NCBI GenBank assembly: GCA_019930625.1
Contig: CP082844.1
Span: forward strand, 4,340,001-4,404,000
Direction: 5' to 3'
DNA from: Nocardia asteroides
GTDB lineage: Bacteria; Actinomycetota; Actinomycetes; Mycobacteriales; Mycobacteriaceae
DNA length: 64,000 nt
This document shows, one piece after another, positions 35,639 through 44,709 of the stretch; position 1 is the first letter of the stretch; each line of letters begins with the position of its first letter. A program made the translations under genes and the position numbers. Below the pieces are notes generated by a model that was not told the origin of the DNA, searched no databases, and saw only the letters and a program-made list of their open reading frames with translations.

Positions 35639-36871
35639 ATGAAAGTGCTGATCGTCGGAGCCGGAATCGGAGGACTTACAGCGGCCTTGAGTCTGCACGC
35701 CGCCGGCGTCCGGGCCGTCGTGATCGACAGTGCCATCGAGCTGCGCCCACTCGGGGTCGGCATCAATCTCCTACCACACGCAACCGGCGAACTGGCCGAG
35801 CTGGGCCTACAGGAGAGGTTGGCCGAGATCGCCATCCCCACAGCTGAATGCCTGCACCTGGACCGGTTCGGCAACGAGATCTGGCGTGAACCACGCGGAC
35901 TTGCCGCAGGCCACCCTTGGCCGCAGTACTCGGTTCATCGCGGCGAGCTCCAGATGCTGCTGTTGAACGCGGTTTACGAGCGCATCGGTCCGGCTGCGGT
36001 GCGCACCGGCATGCGATTCGAGAACGCGACTCAAAACGCCGACGGCGTCCGTGTCCGGATCCACGATCGCATCCGCGACCGCATCGTCGAGATGCGTGCC
36101 GACGCGGTGATCGGTGCCGATGGACTACATTCCGCTGTGCGTGCGCAGCTGCAACCAGGCGAAGGTCCGCCTCTGTGGAACGGCATCCGAATGTGGCGTG
36201 GCGTGAGCGAGGCTCGGCCCTTCCTTTCCGGCGCATCCATGGTGATCGCGGGAAGCAACCATGCCGCGAAGTTCGTCGCCTACCCCATTTCCGCGGCGGC
36301 CCGACAGCGCGGGCGCGCGCTGATCAACTGGGTGGCAGAGGTCAAGGTTACGGATATGGCCGAGCAAATTCCGGACTGGAACCGGACCGGCCGACTCGAG
36401 GACGTGCTGCCGCACTACCGGGGCTGGCAGTTCGACGGCCAGGACGTGGGTGAGCTGATGGCGGCCAGCGACACCATCCTCGAATATCCCATGGTCGACC
36501 GGAACCCTTTGACAAGCTGGACCTATGGCCGGATAACGGTCCTCGGCGACGCTGCGCATCCGATGTATCCGGTCGGCTCCAACGGTGGATCCCAGGCCAT
36601 CGTCGACGCACGCGTGCTGGCGCGTGAATTGGCTGCGAGAAGCGATGCAGTCGCAGGACTCGAGGCCTACGAGGCGGCACGGCGAGAGGTGGTGAACGCC
36701 ATCGTCCTCGCCAACCGGGACATGCCGGTCGACCACATCCTCCGAAAAGTTGCCGACCGCGCTCCCCATGGCTTCGACCGGATCGAAGAGGTGCTGACCG
36801 AATGCGAACTCGACGAGATCGGCAAGGGATACCAACACACCAGCAGGAAGGCGACCCCGATACACCAGTAG
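35639..36871 (+). CDS. Flavin-dependent monooxygenase, PhzS-like
   Basis: A 410-residue FAD enzyme: MKVLIVGAGIGGLTAALSLHAAGVRAVVIDSA at the N-terminus, the DG motif VIGADGLHSAVRAQL near residues 163-180, and the GD motif ITVLGDAAHPMYPVGSNGGSQAIVDAR near 300-326. The overall layout, including PLGVGINLLPHATGEL early on, resembles the phenazine hydroxylase PhzS and related single-component hydroxylases. Residues before Met at 35639 have no family similarity. No phenazine genes are in the window, so the true substrate is open. Confidence 0.87.
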   Translation: MKVLIVGAGIGGLTAALSLHAAGVRAVVIDSAIELRPLGVGINLLPHATGELAELGLQERLAEIAIPTAECLHLDRFGNEIWREPRGLAAGHPWPQYSVHRGELQMLLLNAVYERIGPAAVRTGMRFENATQNADGVRVRIHDRIRDRIVEMRADAVIGADGLHSAVRAQLQPGEGPPLWNGIRMWRGVSEARPFLSGASMVIAGSNHAAKFVAYPISAAARQRGRALINWVAEVKVTDMAEQIPDWNRTGRLEDVLPHYRGWQFDGQDVGELMAASDTILEYPMVDRNPLTSWTYGRITVLGDAAHPMYPVGSNGGSQAIVDARVLARELAARSDAVAGLEAYEAARREVVNAIVLANRDMPVDHILRKVADRAPHGFDRIEEVLTECELDEIGKGYQHTSRKATPIHQ

Positions 36872-37589
36872 ATGACCTTGTCGGTAACTCCTGTAGAAGG
36901 GTTTCACGAGTTGTCGAGAACTTCTCATCGGGTCCACTCGGCCCCGCAACCACGCATGTCGTTGCCACGGACACTCCAGCCGGGAGTCGAGATAGCCAGT
37001 GCTGAGTCCAGCCGGGGGGCTCGGCCCGGACAAATCGCGGCCGCTGGTTGGAGGGATGAGCACTTATCTCGCCGCCACCTCGATGGGACGGGTCCGGTGA
37101 TCCGGCCGACCTGTGCGGACCGGCACAGCAGCAGGAGCGGACCTGCGAGGTCAGAGCACGCTGCTGCCGAGGGACAATACGCTACTTCCGGCGCTGAGAA
37201 GCAGCGACAGAATCGATAGGAAATTCACTTCGGACTCTCTTTCTCCTGGCCACCGCCAGAGCTTCATTGTCTGGTCCGAGAGGTTTCGGGCACTTCAGCC
37301 CGTTGGCGAACCGCTCCGCTGCAGCGTAAGCGCACTCCGGTTCGGTGGTCGCGTTGCACTCCCCACGTCTGACAACAACGGACACCGAGCCATTTCCTGG
37401 GCGGCGCATTCCGCACGCCCAGTGAACCTGCGGGTATCCAACTCACGCAGAACGCTGTGACTCCGTAGCGGTGACAGCGCAATACGGCCCGTGGGTGCGA
37501 CGGCACACGGGCCGCTTCGAATGGACAAGCCGAATCCGCGCTCTCGGGGGTCGCAATAGCTTTCGCGCAAAATCATTGGATATGGACAT
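36872..37589. other. Gene-poor stretch
   Basis: No convincing open frame or RNA gene. Several short frames have shadow-type composition. It ends at a methyltransferase relic, so this may be degraded accessory DNA. Confidence 0.5.
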
Positions 37590-37704
37590 GCCCCCGGGTT
37601 ACCCGGTCCGGAGGTATGACTACTTCTCGGTGGCGAAGATTTCCATGAGGCCCACCCGGCCGCCGCCGAGCTGCCGCAGTGGGTTCGGCTGCATGTCATC
37701 GACT
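37590..37704 (+). pseudogene. Relic of a DUF574-type SAM methyltransferase
   Basis: The reading RRYDYFSVAKISMRP followed by PTRPPPSCRSGF parallels the N-terminus of the intact methyltransferase at 44710 (MYDYFLGGKDFYEADRAAAEQAL). At DNA level, GGTATGACTACTT, AAGATTTC and ATGAGGCC recur in the same order. No start, SAM-binding motif or downstream domain remains. It shows that this gene family once had a second copy here. Confidence 0.6.
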
Positions 37705-37861
37705 GACCGCCCGAGCCGATACTCACGCCCTGCGGAATACCGGCATTGATCGCCGGTGTCTGTCGTGCTGCTGTGCCTGTGCCCTGGCTGCCCAGGCCTG
37801 GTTACAGGTGTAAGTGGGTACGCGACCACGGTGGGTTCTCGCCGTCGCCTGGTTGTGAGGT

Positions 37862-38188
37862 TCAGTGCGCGACTTCGTGGACGACGGCTTCGGCGCGTAC
37901 GTGCAGGACCTCCTGCAGAACCATCCTCGACATCGCCATGTTCGACAGGTGTCCCTGCAAAGTGATCACCACGTGCGCTGCGGCGCGGCGGCATTCCTGG
38001 ATCAGATCGGCGAACGCCGGTGGAAGCAATCCGCCCTGCGGCGGCGGTTCGTGGAACACGGCGGCCAGCTCGTAGCCCAGCGACCTGGCGGCGGCGCGCA
38101 ACGTGTCCTCACCAAGGTCGCGGTCGCGGTCGACGATCAGGTCGTCGCGTAGATACCCGTAGGCAAGGGGGAGCAGTGCAGTCATCAT
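37862..38188 (-). CDS. Hypothetical protein of a small actinobacterial type
   Basis: A 108-residue protein, MTALLPLAYGYLRDDLIVDRDRDLGEDTLRAAARSLGYELAAVFHEPPPQ and onward to VITLQGHLSNMAMSRMVLQEVLHVRAEAVVHEVAH. The opening GYLR and the alternating beta-alpha pattern recall the N-terminal part of serine resolvases, but the catalytic Ser-Arg region is absent. The start is placed at the double ATG at 38188/38185; a longer upstream frame is composed of shadow sequence. No function is assigned. Confidence 0.55.
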   Translation of the reverse strand: MMTALLPLAYGYLRDDLIVDRDRDLGEDTLRAAARSLGYELAAVFHEPPPQGGLLPPAFADLIQECRRAAAHVVITLQGHLSNMAMSRMVLQEVLHVRAEAVVHEVAH

Positions 38189-38749
38189 AGGAACCAGTTC
38201 TGCATCGACGACCACCGGAAGGCACCCGCCTCCACCGGCCGAATGGATATGTTCGCCGCAGCCTCGCCCGCAAAGCCGGGGCCCGGCACCCGGGACACCA
38301 CGTATCCGATCGACGACCGCGACCCGCTGGGCGTCGTTGCCCGATCGGCTCCACTGCGCTGTGCACCACAGGGTCGCTATCGTCCCCGACGGGCATCGAC
38401 CACCCGATGGAATCCTGCCCACCGGCACCCGTACCCGCCGACACCTCCAACCGTCCTCGCATAGGTAGACAACCCACATCCGAAACTCTCAGACCACTAC
38501 CTACCGGCAACTGCCGCAACACGGACACCCGTCGAACGTGCGTGCGAAGACTGCCCGTCCGGGTGCTCCTCACACATCGGGTTGCCGCGATGCCGGCGAA
38601 CTGGCCTGGCAGGTAAGTGATGACGCCGTCCCCGATTCAATGGTGACGGCATCACCAACGTGGGAGCGAATGTGGCCTCGAGCTGGAGTGCTGACGCCGC
38701 GGCCACAATCCTGTTACGTCCTGTCGTGGAATGTATCGACGTGTTGTGA
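38189..38749. other. Gene-poor stretch left of the integrase relic
   Basis: No gene recognised. Near its end, TGTTGTGAACCTGCAGGTG (38742-38760) recurs at 58574, upstream of the right-hand copy of the 49-bp repeat, so the similarity of the two boundaries extends beyond the exact repeat. Confidence 0.5.
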
Positions 38750-39735
38750 ACCTGCAGGTGTCACCGACAGGTCGCTGACCAGGGCTTTTCCGGGCGGCCG
38801 GGCGGAGGGATCGACACCCCGCTCGGCCGCAGGGAACGCCGCCCAGGTCATCAGTCCTTCAACTGGCAGGTCCCCTTCCACTACTACGACACCGACGGCA
38901 CCCGCCGGCAGTCCTCGCAATCCTTCGATGACTACGCCAAGGCCCAGTGGTGGCCGGGCCTGATCGACCGTGTCGGGATCGATGAGGCGCTGAAGGTCGT
39001 CGAGACCGAACAGGAAGCCGAGTTCGGCACGGTGCTGCTGGTCGAGTGGCTGACCAAGTACGTCAACAGTCTGACCGGTGTCCAGGACGACGGCCGCCGC
39101 AGGTACCTGGCCTACATCCGCAACGACATCATCCCGTTCTTCGGTGAGCGCGCACCGTTGGACGCGGTCACTCAGGACACCGATGCCGCCTGGATCGTCT
39201 ATCTGCAGCAGGACAAGGGCAACGCACCCAAAACAATCTCCGACAAGCACGCCATCCTCAGCGCCGCGCTACGCGCCGCGGTCGAACAACGACCCGTACC
39301 GCTGCTGCCCTACAACCCCTGCGCGGGGATGCGGCTTCGCGCTACGACTGGGCGGAGATCGACATCTTCGACAACGACGAATGGGAACTGTTCGAGCAGC
39401 TGCTGCTGGCGCGCAGAGACCTCCGGCTCCTGCGTAACAAAGCACTATGGCGTGGCGCCGACCCCGACGACCTGCTGGCCGGGTACGGCCCCGCGATCCG
39501 TACGCTCAGCGGCAACGTTCTGACCCCGTACACTTTGCGCCACACCGGCATCTCGTGGAAATTGCAGGACGGTGTCCCGATCTTCGTCGTGTCCCGCGAC
39601 GCCGGGCACGAATCGGTCAATACGACCGACCGCTACTACGGTCACAACGATCGCAAGGCCAGTGAGTCAGCCGCCCAGGTCATCGCGGGCCGACTGCCCA
39701 GAGTGCGCACCAGCATGCTCAGGATCGCCGCCTGA
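38750..39735 (+). pseudogene. Decayed tyrosine recombinase (phage-type integrase)
   Basis: Integrase sequence is spread over two frames. The first, from about 38830, reads FNWQVPFHYYDTDGTRRQSSQSFDDYAKAQWW and continues through LLVEWLTKYVNSL...ISDKHAILSAALRAAV to NPCAGMRL near 39340. There the frame shifts to RYDWAEIDIFDNDEWELFEQLLLA and ends with the catalytic C-terminus PYTLRHTGISWKLQDGVPIFVVSRDAGHESVNTTDRYYGH (39520-39660). No in-frame start exists upstream, and the block around the first catalytic Arg appears missing. The protein cannot be functional. It abuts the left 49-bp repeat. Confidence 0.85.
38774..38822. repeat. Left copy of 49-bp direct repeat (candidate attL)
   Basis: An exact 49-base match to 58621-58669, starting GCTGACCAGGGCTTTTCC and ending GACACCCCGC. 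It lies immediately upstream of the integrase relic. A direct repeat next to an integrase and repeated at the far end of an accessory region is what an integrated element leaves. Confidence 0.7.
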
Positions 39736-39855
39736 GCGGCGCCGACGTCAAACCTTCTGGCGCCACAGCGGATTTCTCAGATGCCATGCACGCGGGATAG
39801 ATTCGAGTCGTCAACTGTTTGAGCGATCGGACGGTAGGCGCGAATACCCCTGAAC

Positions 39856-39889
39856 GAGCCCCGAACCGCCGCAGACCGGTTCGGGGCTC
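39856..39889. terminator. Strong hairpin terminator
   Basis: GAGCCCCGAACC-(10)-GGTTCGGGGCTC, 12-bp perfect arms, followed by ATTCGGATTCT. It lies 120 bp after the integrase relic and could act in both directions. Confidence 0.65.
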
Positions 39890-40198
39890 ATTCGGATTCT
39901 GCAGCCCTGATCGGTAGTCGCCTGGTCGGGTAATCGCTCGATAACGGCTGACTGGTGACTTTTGGTGGAATCGTTCGAGGCCCGACCCCCGGACACGCCG
40001 AAAGGTGGGGCCCTACCCGAAGACCGAGTGAGTTCTTCTGCCACAGCCACAAAGACTGCACCCCGGACCCACTCGTCACCCGGATACGGTGGCGGTACCG
40101 CGACCGACCAGGCATTGGCGATGGCCCCGGAACTCGCTCAGGCGGGTGTTCCGGGGCCGTTCGACTGTAGTGGTGCTGCAGTCGCGGCTCGAAGGCGG

Positions 40199-40635
40199 TT
40201 ATCGGGTTGTGGGGTGCGGGGGGACGAGGGTGATGCCCAGGTCGACGGTGCTGCCGCCGTCGGCGAGATGCTGGGTGACGACTCCAGATGGGGTCCTCTC
40301 CGCGCCGGATCGCCGGGTGTGCAGGGACACGTGGGGAGGTTGGGAGCGCGGGCCGGAGACGACCAGCACCCACAGCGGGATGTCGTCGAGGTGGGTGGGG
40401 TCCTGGCCGTTGCGGGCGTGTCCGATGCGGTCGACGATTTCTTGCTGGCCGGCGACGAGTCCGCGCCGTTTGAGCCGCTGTGCCATTTCGCGTTCGGTGG
40501 CGCCGGTCGCGGCGACCAGATCCTCCCAGATCGCCCGCCCACTCCGATCACCGCGCCGGAGGCGAAGACCAGCAGCAGCGCGTCGCGCCGTGCCACGGCC
40601 ATCGATCCTGTCGGCTCCTCGACTACCTCGCTCAC
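40199..40635 (-). pseudogene. Frameshifted hypothetical gene
   Basis: Two overlapping frames join into one plausible protein. The start, MSEVVEEPTGSMAVARRDALLLVFASGAVIGVGG, is in one frame. The continuation, AIWEDLVAATGATEREMAQRLKRRGLVAGQQEIVDRIGHARNGQDP to LGITLVPPHPTTR, is in another. The shift falls near 40540, in a run of G residues, where one base appears to have been gained or lost. A sequencing error cannot be excluded. The family is not recognised. Confidence 0.5.
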
Positions 40636-40667
40636 ACGCCGAGACGGTACGGATCTGAAGCGGCCTC

Positions 40668-40690
40668 ACCGCCCCCGGCCCGGGGGCGGT
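40668..40690. terminator. GC-rich palindrome
   Basis: ACCGCCCCCGG-C-CCGGGGGCGGT is perfectly symmetrical and would fold with a 9-bp stem. It lies just upstream of the frameshifted minus-strand gene and could be a terminator for transcripts from the right or an operator. Confidence 0.35.
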
Positions 40691-40917
40691 CAGGATCCGC
40701 CGACACCAGAATCCAGACAACTCGGGGTCGACGTGGTCGATGTGTATCCACGTTCAGTCGGGCGGGCGCGCCCCGCCGCACACGACTACATCGCCGGGTA
40801 TCTCGGTACACACCAACCTTCCGGCCTCGCCTCGAACCAGCTGTTCCAACGACCGTCTCATTACCAGGGTTTCGAGACGCCGCCGGGTATCGGTCGCTGT
40901 GAGCGCGCGACACCGTG

Positions 40918-40976
40918 TGTCAGGTGGCGTGTCAGACCGATGTCAGGCCGATGTCAGCCGGTCCGGCGACTGTATT
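40918..40976 (+). promoter_or_regulatory. Four TGTCAG direct repeats and a minus-10 box upstream of a hydrolase gene
   Basis: TGTCAG begins at 40918, 40930, 40941 and 40952, spacing 12, 11 and 11 bases, so all lie on one face of the helix. TGTATT at 40971 could be the minus-10 box, and the hydrolase ATG is at 40980 with no ribosome site, suggesting a leaderless mRNA. Heptamer repeats with an 11-bp period are the binding pattern of SARP-type activators. Confidence 0.5.
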
Positions 40977-40979
40977 CCC

Positions 40980-41780
40980 ATGAGCAACGCAGCGACCAGC
41001 AGCAACACGACCGAATCGACGTGGACCGGCATGGTGCCGGTCGAGGACACTGCACTGGCGGTGACCGACTCCGGTGGCTCCGGCCGGCCGGTCGTCTACC
41101 TCAACGGCGCCTACGCCGACCAGTCGCACTGGAAGAAAGTGATCGCCGAACTCGGCCCCGGCTACCGACACATCACCTTCGACGAGCGGGCCCGCGGCAA
41201 ATCGAAGCAATCCGCGGATTACTCCTTCGAGGCATGCCTGCGAGACATCGATGCCGTGCTCGCGGCCCGGGGTGTGCAGCAGCCGATCATCCTGGTGGGC
41301 TGGTCCTACGGCGGGGTGCTGAGCTGGCACTGGGCCGACCGGAACCCCGGCCGCGTCCTGGGAGTGGTGACCGTGGACGCCTTCCCGTACGGCCTGACCG
41401 GCGAGGAAGGCGCCGAGCGGATCCGCAAACTGTTCCACAAGATGCGATTCCTGCTGCCACTGGCGCGCCCGTTCGGTATGGCCGCGCGGATGAGCGCCGC
41501 CCAGCATGCCGAGTCCAATATCGAACTCAACGAGATCGCCGCCGCCAGCGTGCCCGTCCTCGAACGCGCGGCCCGCCCGGTGCGGTTCGTTCTGGCCACC
41601 GGACAAAGCCTCGGTAGCGAGAAGGACGAGATGGAACAGGGCCGGGCCATACTCGACCCGGTCATCGCGCACAACCCGAACGTCACGATCAGCGCGAAAG
41701 TCGCCAGTAACCACTCCAAGATCCTGCGCAAGGATTCCCCCGCGGTCGCCGATGCTGTCCGTGAGACCGCAGCGGTCTGA
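40980..41780 (+). CDS. Alpha/beta-hydrolase
   Basis: A 266-residue hydrolase. VVYLNGAYADQSHWKKVI holds the oxyanion-side region, ILVGWSYGGVLSWHWADRNP contains the nucleophile elbow G-x-S-x-G with Ser near residue 106, VTVDAF follows, and a late SNHSKILRKD may supply the catalytic His. No signal peptide. The ATG at 40980 lacks a ribosome binding site but sits next to a likely minus-10 box, so translation may be leaderless. The substrate is unknown. The direct repeats upstream suggest specific activation. Confidence 0.82.
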   Translation: MSNAATSSNTTESTWTGMVPVEDTALAVTDSGGSGRPVVYLNGAYADQSHWKKVIAELGPGYRHITFDERARGKSKQSADYSFEACLRDIDAVLAARGVQQPIILVGWSYGGVLSWHWADRNPGRVLGVVTVDAFPYGLTGEEGAERIRKLFHKMRFLLPLARPFGMAARMSAAQHAESNIELNEIAAASVPVLERAARPVRFVLATGQSLGSEKDEMEQGRAILDPVIAHNPNVTISAKVASNHSKILRKDSPAVADAVRETAAV

Positions 41781-41895
41781 CCGTCATCCGCTCGACGGGC
41801 ATCCGCGGAACTGCGAATGCCCGTCGAGCCGGCGCAGCGCGTGGAGCAGGCATCCGAGGTGCTGAGCCGGCACTGGGCCGACCCGTGCCCAACAA

Positions 41896-42201
41896 TTGAT
41901 CATTTTATGGACAACGGGGGGAAGTCGCAGCCATGGCGACGACACGACGAGCTGTTTCGCCGCCGAGCTGGTGCTATCCGGCGGCGGACACTCGCTCGGA
42001 CACCGCAGCGCGCCGCTTGGGGGCCCGGTACGCGCGAGCCACGCACGCAGGGAGCCGTCGGCCGCCGCATGCCGCGCGACCTACGCCCCGGTGGCCCAAA
42101 AGTCGATCCTCAGCTATGGCGGCCGCTATCTGGTCGCAGGCCCCACGCCCGAACCAGTGGAGGGAACCTGGGACTCACCTCGATTCCTGGTCATCGAGTT
42201 C
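41896..42201 (+). pseudogene. 5' part of a DUF1330 gene interrupted by an IS21-type element
   Basis: From about 42079 the frame reads YAPVAQKSILSYGGRYLVAGPTPEPVEGTWDSPRFLVIEF, the N-terminal half of a DUF1330 (dimeric alpha-beta barrel) protein. It stops abruptly at the left end of the insertion element. The open frame extends back to 41896, but the upstream residues do not look like the family, so the original start is uncertain. The 3' part is at 44350. Confidence 0.75.
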
Positions 42202-42271
42202 TGTCAGCGCTCTTCGAAAATCCGGCCATCGGCGCTCTTTGAAAATCGGCCACCCATCCACGATCGGAAGG

Positions 42272-43498
42272 GTGATCTCAGTGCAGGAATGGGCGCAGAT
42301 CAGGTATCTCCATGCTGAGGGCCTGTCGATGCGGGCGATCGCGGCCCGGTTGGGCATCTCGCGGGACACGGTCTCGAGGGCTATTGCGTCGGAGTCACCG
42401 CCGCGATATCAGCGTGTGTCGGGCCCCTCGGCGTTCGACGAGTTCGAGCCGCTGGTGCGGGAGTTGCTGGCGGAGTTCCCGGCGCTGCCGGCGTCGGTGG
42501 TCGCCGAGCGGGTGGGCTGGTCAGGGTCGCAGTCGTGGTTCCGTAAGAAAGTCGCGGTCCTGCGCCCGCAGTACGCACCGAAGGATCCGGCGGACCGGCT
42601 GGAGTATCGGCCCGGGGATCAGGCGCAGTGCGATCTGTGGTTCCCTCCGGCACCGATCCCTCTGGGTGCCGGTCAGGTCGGGACGCCCCCGGTGCTGGTG
42701 ATGGTCGCTTCGTTCTCGAGGTTCATCACCGCGATGATGATTCCGACCCGGACTACCGCGGATCTGCTGGCTGGGATGTGGTCGCTGTTGTCGGGGCAGT
42801 TGGAGGTCCCGCGCAGGCTGTTGTGGGACAACGAATCAGGGATCGGCAAGGGTGGACACCTGGCAGCCGGGGTGGTGGCGTTCACCGGGATGCTGGCCAC
42901 CCGGATCATCCAGTGCAAGCCGTTCGACCCCGAGTCCAAGGGCATCGTCGAACGCGTGAACGGCTATCTCGAGACCTCGTTCCTGCCCGGCCGGTCGTTC
43001 AGTTCACCAGCAGATTTCAACGCCCAGCTCGCCGAGTGGTTGCCGATCGCCAACGCTCGACACGTCCGGCGGATCGCGGGATCCCCAGCGGAGCTGGTCG
43101 GTGTCGACCGGGCCGCGATGACGGTGTTGCCGCCGATCGCCCCGGCGGTCGGGTTCACCAGCCGCGCGAGGCTGCCGCGCGACTACTACCTGCGTGTTTT
43201 GGGCAACGACTACTCGATCGACCCGACGGTGATCGGACGGTTGATCGATATCCATGCCGATCTGGATACCGTCACCGCCCGATGCGACGGGCTGCTGGTG
43301 GCCACCCACCGCAGAGCCTGGTCGAAAGCGGTCACCATCACCGACCCCGCCCATGTCCGCACCGCTGCGCAATTGCGGGAAGCATTCGGCCACAAACAAT
43401 CCCGATCCAGTGGCGACGATGATGGCGGGCTGGTGCGTAACCTCGCGGACTACGACGCCTGTTTCGGCGTCGACTTCGGCAGCGAGGGAGTCGCGTGA
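42272..43498 (+). CDS. istA: IS21-family transposase IstA
   Basis: A 408-residue DDE transposase. The N-terminal helix-turn-helix is VQEWAQIRYLHAEGLSMRAIAARLGISRDTVSRAI. The rve catalytic core includes DQAQCDLWFPP (first Asp), LLWDNESGIGK (second Asp) and FDPESKGIVERVNGYLE (Glu). Length is standard for IS21. The start GTG-ATC-TCA matches the usual family N-terminus (M-I-S-V). The stop overlaps the start of istB, the normal IS21 arrangement. Confidence 0.92.
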   Translation: MISVQEWAQIRYLHAEGLSMRAIAARLGISRDTVSRAIASESPPRYQRVSGPSAFDEFEPLVRELLAEFPALPASVVAERVGWSGSQSWFRKKVAVLRPQYAPKDPADRLEYRPGDQAQCDLWFPPAPIPLGAGQVGTPPVLVMVASFSRFITAMMIPTRTTADLLAGMWSLLSGQLEVPRRLLWDNESGIGKGGHLAAGVVAFTGMLATRIIQCKPFDPESKGIVERVNGYLETSFLPGRSFSSPADFNAQLAEWLPIANARHVRRIAGSPAELVGVDRAAMTVLPPIAPAVGFTSRARLPRDYYLRVLGNDYSIDPTVIGRLIDIHADLDTVTARCDGLLVATHRRAWSKAVTITDPAHVRTAAQLREAFGHKQSRSSGDDDGGLVRNLADYDACFGVDFGSEGVA

Positions 43499-44286
43499 TG
43501 GCCGCACCCACCGACACCGCCAAGCAGATCGAGTACTACGCCAACGCGTTGAAGGCCCCCCGCATCCGCGACAGCGCCGCCCGCCTGGCCGACCAAGCCC
43601 GCGACGCCGGCTGGACGCATGAGGAATACCTCGCCGCGGTCCTGTCCCGTGAAGTGGCATCCCGAGAGTCCTCCGGCGCCGAGATCCGCATCCGCGCAGC
43701 AGGCTTCCCCGCCCGCAAAGCGATCGAGGAATTCAACTTCGACCACCAGCCCGCCCTCAAACGCGACGCTATCGCGCATCTGGGCACCGGCCAGTTCATC
43801 ACCAAAGCCCAGAACGTGGTGCTGCTCGGGCCTCCGGGAACCGGCAAAACCCACCTGTCGATCGGACTGGGCATCGCCGCCGCTCACCACGGCCACCGCG
43901 TCCTGTTCGCCACCGCCGTCGAATGGGTCACCCGCCTACAAACCGCCCACCAGCACGGCCGCCTCGCCGCCGAACTAGCCAAACTCCGCCGCTACGGACT
44001 ACTGATCATCGACGAGGTCGGCTACATCCCCTTCGAACAAGACGCAGCCAACCTGTTCTTCCAACTGGTCTCCAGCCGCTACGAACACGCCTCGCTGATC
44101 CTGACCTCGAACCTGCCGTTCTCCCGCTGGGGCGACGTATTCAGCGACCACGTCGTCGCCGCGGCCATGATCGACCGCATCGTCCACCACGCCGACGTCC
44201 TGACCCTCAAAGGCAACAGCTACCGACTCCGCAACACCGAAATCGACACACTCCCGTCCATGCGAACAGACAACACGGCAGACTAA
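43498..44286 (+). CDS. istB: IS21-family helper ATPase IstB
   Basis: A 262-residue AAA+ protein that assists IstA in target capture. Walker A is LLGPPGTGKTHLSIGLG, Walker B is YGLLIIDEVGYIPFE, and LILTSNLPFSRWGDVF is the sensor 1 region. ATG 43498 overlaps the istA stop; a GTG one codon earlier is also possible. The protein looks complete. Confidence 0.92.
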   Translation: MAAPTDTAKQIEYYANALKAPRIRDSAARLADQARDAGWTHEEYLAAVLSREVASRESSGAEIRIRAAGFPARKAIEEFNFDHQPALKRDAIAHLGTGQFITKAQNVVLLGPPGTGKTHLSIGLGIAAAHHGHRVLFATAVEWVTRLQTAHQHGRLAAELAKLRRYGLLIIDEVGYIPFEQDAANLFFQLVSSRYEHASLILTSNLPFSRWGDVFSDHVVAAAMIDRIVHHADVLTLKGNSYRLRNTEIDTLPSMRTDNTAD

Positions 44287-44349
44287 ACAACCACCAAGTG
44301 GCCGATCTTCGACGAGCGCCACCGGCCTACATTTCGAAGAGCGTCGACA

Positions 44350-44492
44350 AGTTCCCCGACATGGATCGGGTTCGGCAGTGGTACGACTCGCCGGAATACC
44401 GGCAAGCCCGTCAGATACGAGAAGGCAAAGTTCGGGTGCAGATGTTGTTCGCCGAGGGCGCGCCCCCCAAGGGCTTCTCTCTCCCAGCCTGA
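44350..44492 (+). pseudogene. 3' part of the IS-interrupted DUF1330 gene
   Basis: After the right target duplication the frame reads FPDMDRVRQWYDSPEYRQARQIREGKVRVQMLFAEG, the C-terminal half of DUF1330, with the characteristic WYxSPEY, and ends at a TGA. Removing the element plus one AGTTC copy rejoins VIEF to PDMDRV in frame, so the insertion is recent and precise. Confidence 0.8.
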
Positions 44493-44709
44493 TCGCGCCC
44501 ACACGACCCTCAGCGATTACCTGCCCCTTTGACCGACAACCCGCGTGCGGCGGCGGTCGCGTGGGGTGTGCTGACGCCTTCGGGTGTCTGTCTCATGTTC
44601 GGAAGGTTGTGCGAGCATGCGTTTTTCATTCCTCGAACAAGTGGTTGAAGCTTGCGGTATACCTGCGGGGTACTGACCGAACTCGACCCCCCACGAGGAG
44701 AACCCTGCT

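Larger units (their letters stand above)
42202..44349 (+). mobile_element. IS21-family insertion sequence (2,148 bp)
   Basis: The ends are TGTCAGCGCTCTTCGAAAA on the left and, reading inward from the right, TGTCGACGCTCTTCGAAAT; both then have a second inner copy of the GCGCTC..CGAA..TCGGCCA motif, the multiple terminal repeats typical of IS21. AGTTC flanks both ends (42197-42201 and 44350-44354) as a 5-bp target duplication. Between them lie istA and istB, both intact, so the element is potentially active. Confidence 0.9.

Noticed and set aside
35639..36871. Assignment of the flavin monooxygenase as phenazine hydroxylase phzS
   Set aside because: The fold and motifs match, but there is no phenazine pathway gene nearby, so the specific name is not justified.
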